Both the position numbers and the translations under genes were made by a program. Positions 60,090-64,000 of a stretch of 64,000 nucleotides of DNA are shown here, piece by piece. The stretch is from Formosa sp030427735 (GTDB taxonomy: Bacteria; Bacteroidota; Bacteroidia; Flavobacteriales; Flavobacteriaceae), in contig NZ_CP195158.1 in NCBI RefSeq assembly GCF_051200825.1, positions 1,612,001 to 1,676,000 on the forward strand, given 5' to 3'. The notes below the pieces were generated by a model, which saw only the letters and a program-made list of their open reading frames with translations, did no database searches and was not told where the DNA came from. Each line of letters begins with the position of its first letter. The stretch's first letter is position 1.

Positions 60090-60286
60090 TGCCAACGGTC
60101 TTGTGTATGAAACGTAGCGTATAAATAAACGCTAACTTTTCGGATTTAGAACGAGCCGAATTTTTTATTTTTATGTTTAATCTTCTTTTATAAATATAAC
60201 CAAATAAAAAATTTGGCGTACTTTGTAAATATACAAAAACCTCTCGAAAAGCCTATAATAGCTATGTTTTATATACGTTGTTGTAA
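60090..60286 (-). other. attC27 (197 bp, long class)
   Basis: Boxes TGCCAAC and GTTGTAA. The outer arms match attC26 (GTGTATGAAACGTAGCG / AGCTATGTTTTATATACG); the top stem differs. GTTGTAAGTAGTGC pairs with GCATTACTTACAAC at 63759-63772. Confidence 0.75.
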
Positions 60287-60340
60287 GTAGTGCTTTTTAC
60301 GTTCTGCTTGGTTTTCCGATGTTTGTTATTTAGCTCAAAT

Positions 60341-60427
60341 GTGTGCGTTGGCAAGACATACTCTTTTACAGTTTTGGTGTAGCATTGGCTGATGCGACTG
60401 TAAATGTGTATGGCTTATGCGTTGGCA
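60341..60427 (-). repeat. GCGTTGGC-bounded hairpin at the end of the type IIG gene
   Basis: GCGTTGGCAAGACATACTC..TTTTACAGTTTTGG is faced by GACTGTAAATGTGTATG..TTATGCGTTGGC. The last codons of the type IIG gene (NANA, stop) are read from its right GCGTTGGC. Confidence 0.6.
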
Positions 60428-63400
60428 TTTTCTACTATTTTAATTTCCTCTTCAGTCAATTCATAATGCTTATAAATCAAATTATCAATTTCGTTTTCAA
60501 TTCCATTTATACGACTTTTAAGCTCGTTTATCTCTTTATTATATTCATCAAAATATTCTTCCCATTCGTCTTGTTGAGAAAGACTTAATGTGACTTTCTT
60601 TTTCTTAAGTTCTGCCAAAAAGGTTTTAAAATCATAATCGTAAAACTCGTTTAGCTTTTTAGATAGTTTGTCAATGCCAAAACTTTCTGTGTTTAATATT
60701 CTTTTTCTAAAACGATTAATCTTTTTGTTAAGAGAAGTATATAAAGTTCTTACAGTTTTAGCAGGTTCAGTCAAATCTGAACTTTCAATTATTAAATGCT
60801 CTGGAAAACTTATAGTTTCTAAATAGATTCTTTGCATATTCAATCTTCCACCATTTTTTGGGTCGCCAAGTGAAGCACAAATATTCATTAAATAATACCA
60901 AATGAGTTTTGAATTTAACAAACCTAATAAGGAAAGACTTGAACTATTAATTAAAAATATTGTTTTGTTTATATACGTGCTTTCCTCGTCAAATGCAAAA
61001 CGTGAACTCATTGCAATTTCTGGATAAATAATTTTTGGGTTATCAATAAGATTGTAATAATCACAAGCTCTTAATTCCCACCAATATTTACCTTTATCAC
61101 TACGTTTTTTTGCTTTTTCTTTAAATGGTTCTAAAAATTCAGCAATTCCAGAAAAATTAGTTTTTAGCCATAACCACGCATCATTTTCATCTTCAAAATC
61201 TCCTTGAAAATCTGTATAACCACTTGGAATACAAATTAAATGTTTTCCTTTACTTCTAATTTCAAATTTCCGAACATCATCGCCATCAATAAATTTTTTG
61301 ATTAATTCGGCAGATTTTGGGTCTTTTGTAATTATATTTTTTTGTACTTCATCGCTTATTATAAAAGCATCATTATAACCCGTTTTTAAACCATATTTAA
61401 TATCTAATTCTTTGTTGTCAGCAATGGAAATTCCATTGTTTTGAACTTTATTTATAATTGAAAGTTCTTTTTCTGATATTAAATTCCATTTTTCTTGTTG
61501 AAAGATTTCAGGTTTTAGATTTATTCCCTCATTTGTCAGACTAAAATTAATATCTAAATTTTTAAGGGTTTGAATTTGAAGATATTTAGCATCATAGTCA
61601 AAGGCTTTATTGCTAATTATCAAAATCAGAGGTGAAGTAACAGCATCTTGAAAAACATTTAATTCTCCAAAATCAATTAATTGTTCAATTTGTAATTTAC
61701 TTAAAAACTGCTTTAAATTTTTACCATAAGATGCTTTGATAAATTTGTTTGGATTAATAAAACCTAATAATCCGTTTGTTTTTAAAGCTTTGATGCCTAA
61801 TTCAATAAAATACACGTATAAATCTGCTGTACTTAAATAAGTTTCATATTCCTTTTGAAATGAAGGTTTAAACTCTTTAATAATCTCGTGTCTAACATAA
61901 GGTGGATTTCCAATAATAACATCAAAACCTCCATTTGAAAAAACTTCTGGAAATTCGTTATTCCAATTAAAAGCTTTTTCTCCAGCAAAAGTTGGGTCAT
62001 CAATTAAGCTGTTACCACATTTAATATTATTGTTTAATGACGTTAGTTTTCTGCCTTTTTGTGCTGTTCTTAACCAAAGTGATAGTTTTGCAATTTCTAC
62101 ACTTTCATCGTTGATGTCAACTCCATAAATATTATTTTCTAAAATTGCATTTTCAACTTCGCTCAAAACCATTGCGTCTCCGAAAAGTTTGGCTTGTAAT
62201 TCGTCAATGTATTGATGTTCGGCTATTAGAAATTCCAATGCTTGATTTAGAAAAGCTCCACTACCACAAGCTGGGTCGCAAATAGTAATTTGTAACAACC
62301 AATTTCTGTAAACTTCTAATTTTTGAGTTAAGTTTTTTAGAGTTGCTTTCTTTCTTCCTTTACGTTCTTTTTCGTATTCAGCTTCTTGTATGTCAAGTTC
62401 AATTTTCTTTTCCTCACAAAGTTTACCAACAGTTTTATCTACAATGTATTTGGTAATGTATTTTGGCGTGTAAAAAACTCCATCTTTTTTTCGTTTTGTT
62501 TTGCTTTGTTCAGTTGAAACTCCTTGAATTTCTGCTTGGATTTCGTCAATGTCGTTTAAAGAATGTTCAAATATATGACCAAGAATATTTACACTAACTT
62601 CACTTTCAAAATCGTAATTGCTTAAATTAACTGTGTGTTTATAAAGTAAGTCGTCATTGATTTTGATGTTGTCTAAAATCTCGTCTGGTGCGAACAAACC
62701 TCCATTGTAAGCAAAAATATCGTGTAGCTGTCCTTTATAACCAGAATTCATATAACCGAAATACTTTTGAAAACGGTCGTACAAAGGAAAATACTCATCG
62801 TATTTATCTTTTAAATCTGTCCATTGATTTACTATAGACCTAATTGAATTAGGTGGAAGTAATAATCTGTCTTCTGCAAAGAAGATGAATAAAAAACGGT
62901 CAAGTAATTTTTGCGTTTTTTTGAATAAGGTTAGTTTGTCGTAATGTGGATTTTCCTTTTGGATGCTATCAAAAACCTCATTTCTAAAAGATGCGTAGTC
63001 TTTGTAAAGTTCTTTTGTAATTTTCTCTTCTTGCGTTAAGGATTCATCCTTAATTTTTTTAGGAATGTCTTTTAAAAGATATTCAGACGAAAGGCAAAGC
63101 CAAAGGATATCAAAACGTTCTTTCGTTAATTGGAATAAATTAAATTCCTCAAAATCTACTGCGTTGTCAATGTAAAAACGCAACTTCTCAAAGTTGGAAG
63201 TAATTACATAATTACAACCAGGTTGGTTGTTTTTATATCCAAATGCTTGGGTTTCTACTTTGCTTAAATCGGTTGTGTTTGTTCCTTTCAGTTCAATTAC
63301 CGCAAGTGCTTTTTCGCCTTTTAAAATTGCTCCATCTGTCTTTTTTGAGCCTTTTATGTTTTTTAATTCCGTTGTAAGATTAAAATCAGGTGTCGGATTC

Positions 63401-63597
63401 TTAACGTATTCAAATACGTTTACAAAAAGGTCAATCAGAAATTCGCCTTGATATTGTTCTTCTTTGGAATTCCGAATGTTTTCTTGAATAGTCGGATTGT
63501 GGAAATGGCTTGTAAATCGTTCGTAAGCTTGATTAACTTTTTCGGACTCCAATCCTTTTAAATATTTGTTTAGAACAGAGTTCTGAAATAAGCTCAT
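60415..63597 (-). CDS. Type IIG restriction-modification enzyme (Eco57I-like)
   Basis: 1060 residues, one chain with three parts. N-terminal PD-(D/E)xK nuclease: KTDGAILKGEKALAVIELKG with Asp88, Glu102 and Lys104. Helical linker (residues 160-430), then YTPKYITKYIVDKTVGKL. Gamma-type N6-adenine methylase: motif I ICDPACGSGAFLNQALEFL (439-457) and motif IV DVIIGNPPYVRHE (NPPY 564-567). The last 400 residues hold the target-recognition domain and a coiled coil. Such enzymes cut foreign DNA and methylate one strand of their own. It makes up the largest cassette of the window. The recognised site is unknown. Confidence 0.88.
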   Translation of the reverse strand: MSLFQNSVLNKYLKGLESEKVNQAYERFTSHFHNPTIQENIRNSKEEQYQGEFLIDLFVNVFEYVKNPTPDFNLTTELKNIKGSKKTDGAILKGEKALAVIELKGTNTTDLSKVETQAFGYKNNQPGCNYVITSNFEKLRFYIDNAVDFEEFNLFQLTKERFDILWLCLSSEYLLKDIPKKIKDESLTQEEKITKELYKDYASFRNEVFDSIQKENPHYDKLTLFKKTQKLLDRFLFIFFAEDRLLLPPNSIRSIVNQWTDLKDKYDEYFPLYDRFQKYFGYMNSGYKGQLHDIFAYNGGLFAPDEILDNIKINDDLLYKHTVNLSNYDFESEVSVNILGHIFEHSLNDIDEIQAEIQGVSTEQSKTKRKKDGVFYTPKYITKYIVDKTVGKLCEEKKIELDIQEAEYEKERKGRKKATLKNLTQKLEVYRNWLLQITICDPACGSGAFLNQALEFLIAEHQYIDELQAKLFGDAMVLSEVENAILENNIYGVDINDESVEIAKLSLWLRTAQKGRKLTSLNNNIKCGNSLIDDPTFAGEKAFNWNNEFPEVFSNGGFDVIIGNPPYVRHEIIKEFKPSFQKEYETYLSTADLYVYFIELGIKALKTNGLLGFINPNKFIKASYGKNLKQFLSKLQIEQLIDFGELNVFQDAVTSPLILIISNKAFDYDAKYLQIQTLKNLDINFSLTNEGINLKPEIFQQEKWNLISEKELSIINKVQNNGISIADNKELDIKYGLKTGYNDAFIISDEVQKNIITKDPKSAELIKKFIDGDDVRKFEIRSKGKHLICIPSGYTDFQGDFEDENDAWLWLKTNFSGIAEFLEPFKEKAKKRSDKGKYWWELRACDYYNLIDNPKIIYPEIAMSSRFAFDEESTYINKTIFLINSSSLSLLGLLNSKLIWYYLMNICASLGDPKNGGRLNMQRIYLETISFPEHLIIESSDLTEPAKTVRTLYTSLNKKINRFRKRILNTESFGIDKLSKKLNEFYDYDFKTFLAELKKKKVTLSLSQQDEWEEYFDEYNKEINELKSRINGIENEIDNLIYKHYELTEEEIKIVENANA

Positions 63598-63631
63598 AAA
63601 ATTTTAATCTTTTTTCTCAAATTTAATATTA

Positions 63632-63730
63632 TTCCGAGCGTTGGCAAGAAACAGCTCTTTTATTTTTTCAGCGTTGGCTTTCGTGTTGGCAAAAAAATAA
63701 ATGTGCTGTTTGCGCGTTGGCTTTTTTAGT
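63632..63730 (-). repeat. GCGTTGGC-bounded hairpin before the type IIG gene
   Basis: GCGTTGGCAAGAAACAGCTC..TTTTATTTTTTCAGCGTTGGC is faced by TGTTGGCAAAAAAATAAATGTGCTGTTTGCGCGTTGGC-type sequence (AAACAGC pairs with GCTGTTT). Together with the unit at 60341-60427 it brackets the type IIG gene inside the cassette. Confidence 0.55.
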
Positions 63731-63765
63731 TCAAATGTTCAATTTCAGCTCGATTTCCGCATTAC

Positions 63766-63896
63766 TTACAACGGTGTCGGCTATGAGTAGTTGTGTGGGT
63801 TAGCACGAAACTTTGCAAGTACACACCAAACTGAAAATCCGCGAGGATTTTCAGAAGTAGGCGAGAACAAGCAATTACTTATAGCCATTGTTATGC
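63766..63896 (-). other. attC28 (131 bp)
   Basis: Boxes TTACAAC and GTTATGC, arms GTCGGCTATGAGTAGTTGTG and CAATTACTTATAGCCA, central GAAAATCCGCGAGGATTTTC. Similar to attC08. Its cassette end lies outside the window. Confidence 0.75.
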
Positions 63897-64000
63897 GCTG
63901 AAATATTCTAAATATTTTTTATACCATTCAATTCTGTCAGAGCTAAATCCAATTACGAGTTCATCCATTCTGTCAGAGTTAAATTCTTCAATTTTTCTAA
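63891..64000 (-). CDS. Cassette gene: hypothetical protein, C-terminal end only
   Basis: The last 36 residues of a - strand gene that continues beyond the window: RKIEEFNSDRMDELVIGFSSDRIEWYKKYLEYFSA. The stop TAA lies in the attC box, as in other cassette genes here. Helical; two SDR.. repeats. Family unknown. Confidence 0.5.
   Translation of the reverse strand, partial: RKIEEFNSDRMDELVIGFSSDRIEWYKKYLEYFSA

Larger units (their letters stand above)
30102..64000. mobile_element. Large integron cassette array (chromosomal integron or integrase-less attC cluster)
   Basis: Twenty-nine palindromic sites in about 34 kb separate small genes, nearly all on the - strand. Each site starts ...AAC-GG and ends in GTTG, GTTA or GTTGG on the + strand. 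Read on the - strand the order is RYYYAACA-like box ... CCG^TT box, the classical R''...R' order of attC sites. For nearly every cassette the bases just inside the right-hand box are complementary to the cassette's other end (for example GTTGTGGCACGT with ATGTGCCACAAC), as required if the circular cassette closes a full attC. No integrase gene is in the window; the reading direction predicts attI/intI beyond 64000. IS elements and duplications interrupt the array. Confidence 0.85.

Noticed and set aside
33200..63896. Regularly spaced repeats as a CRISPR array
   Set aside because: The spacers are genes of very different size, the repeats are 81-197 bp palindromes with variable tops, and no cas genes occur.
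33200..63896. Repeats as ordinary transcription terminators between single genes
   Set aside because: The boxes and end pairing are cassette-specific, sites of near-identical sequence join unrelated genes, and duplicated blocks break exactly at AAC-GG; terminators do not explain this.

Overview
The window looks like chromosomal DNA of a marine-type flavobacterium (Flavobacteriaceae, Bacteroidota). It is AT-rich, has few Shine-Dalgarno sites, has TAnnTTTG-like promoter boxes, and carries protein families typical of that group (DUF6625, S23-like four-helix bundle proteins, IS3 and IS21 elements). It divides into two unlike halves that meet near 30.1 kb.

Left half (1-30101): a surface-polysaccharide locus on the + strand. 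It opens with the end of an ABC-2 exporter permease (Wzm) and its ATPase (Wzt). A four-helix-bundle gene sits between them. About twenty genes follow: GT2 and GT4 glycosyltransferases, a DUF6625 transferase, a pyruvyl-transferase-like protein, two hexapeptide acetyltransferases, a sulfotransferase-like protein, two methyltransferases and an asparagine-synthase-like amidotransferase. Together they could build, decorate and export a complex polysaccharide. The gaps between the gene runs are full of short imperfect palindromes (REP-like families), and one gap holds a GIY-YIG nuclease gene.

Right half (about 30102-64000): a large integron cassette array. Small genes, nearly all on the - strand, are separated by 28 palindromic spacers of about 81-197 bp (one is 363 bp) that behave as attC sites; a 29th attC lies in the opposite orientation at the left edge. 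Each site begins with ...CAAC-GG and ends with GTT... on the + strand. The bases just inside the right box of each site are complementary to the last bases of the same cassette, as expected when a circular cassette opens at G^TT. No integrase gene is in the window. The reading direction predicts attI and intI at higher coordinates, beyond 64000, unless this is an integrase-less array.

Cassette cargo includes a HpaII-like restriction-modification pair, a large defence-type reverse transcriptase, a type IIG restriction-modification enzyme, a ParDE toxin-antitoxin pair, CdiI-like and barstar-like immunity proteins, an S51-type peptidase, an EreA/ChaN-like lipoprotein, many small secreted or membrane proteins, and a family of cassettes with no gene. 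Four cassettes occur twice, in a different order, with breakpoints exactly at the attC crossover point. One attC carries a gene inside its own stem. Two complete IS3 copies, a truncated third copy, a different IS3-family element and an IS21-family element have broken and rejoined parts of the array.
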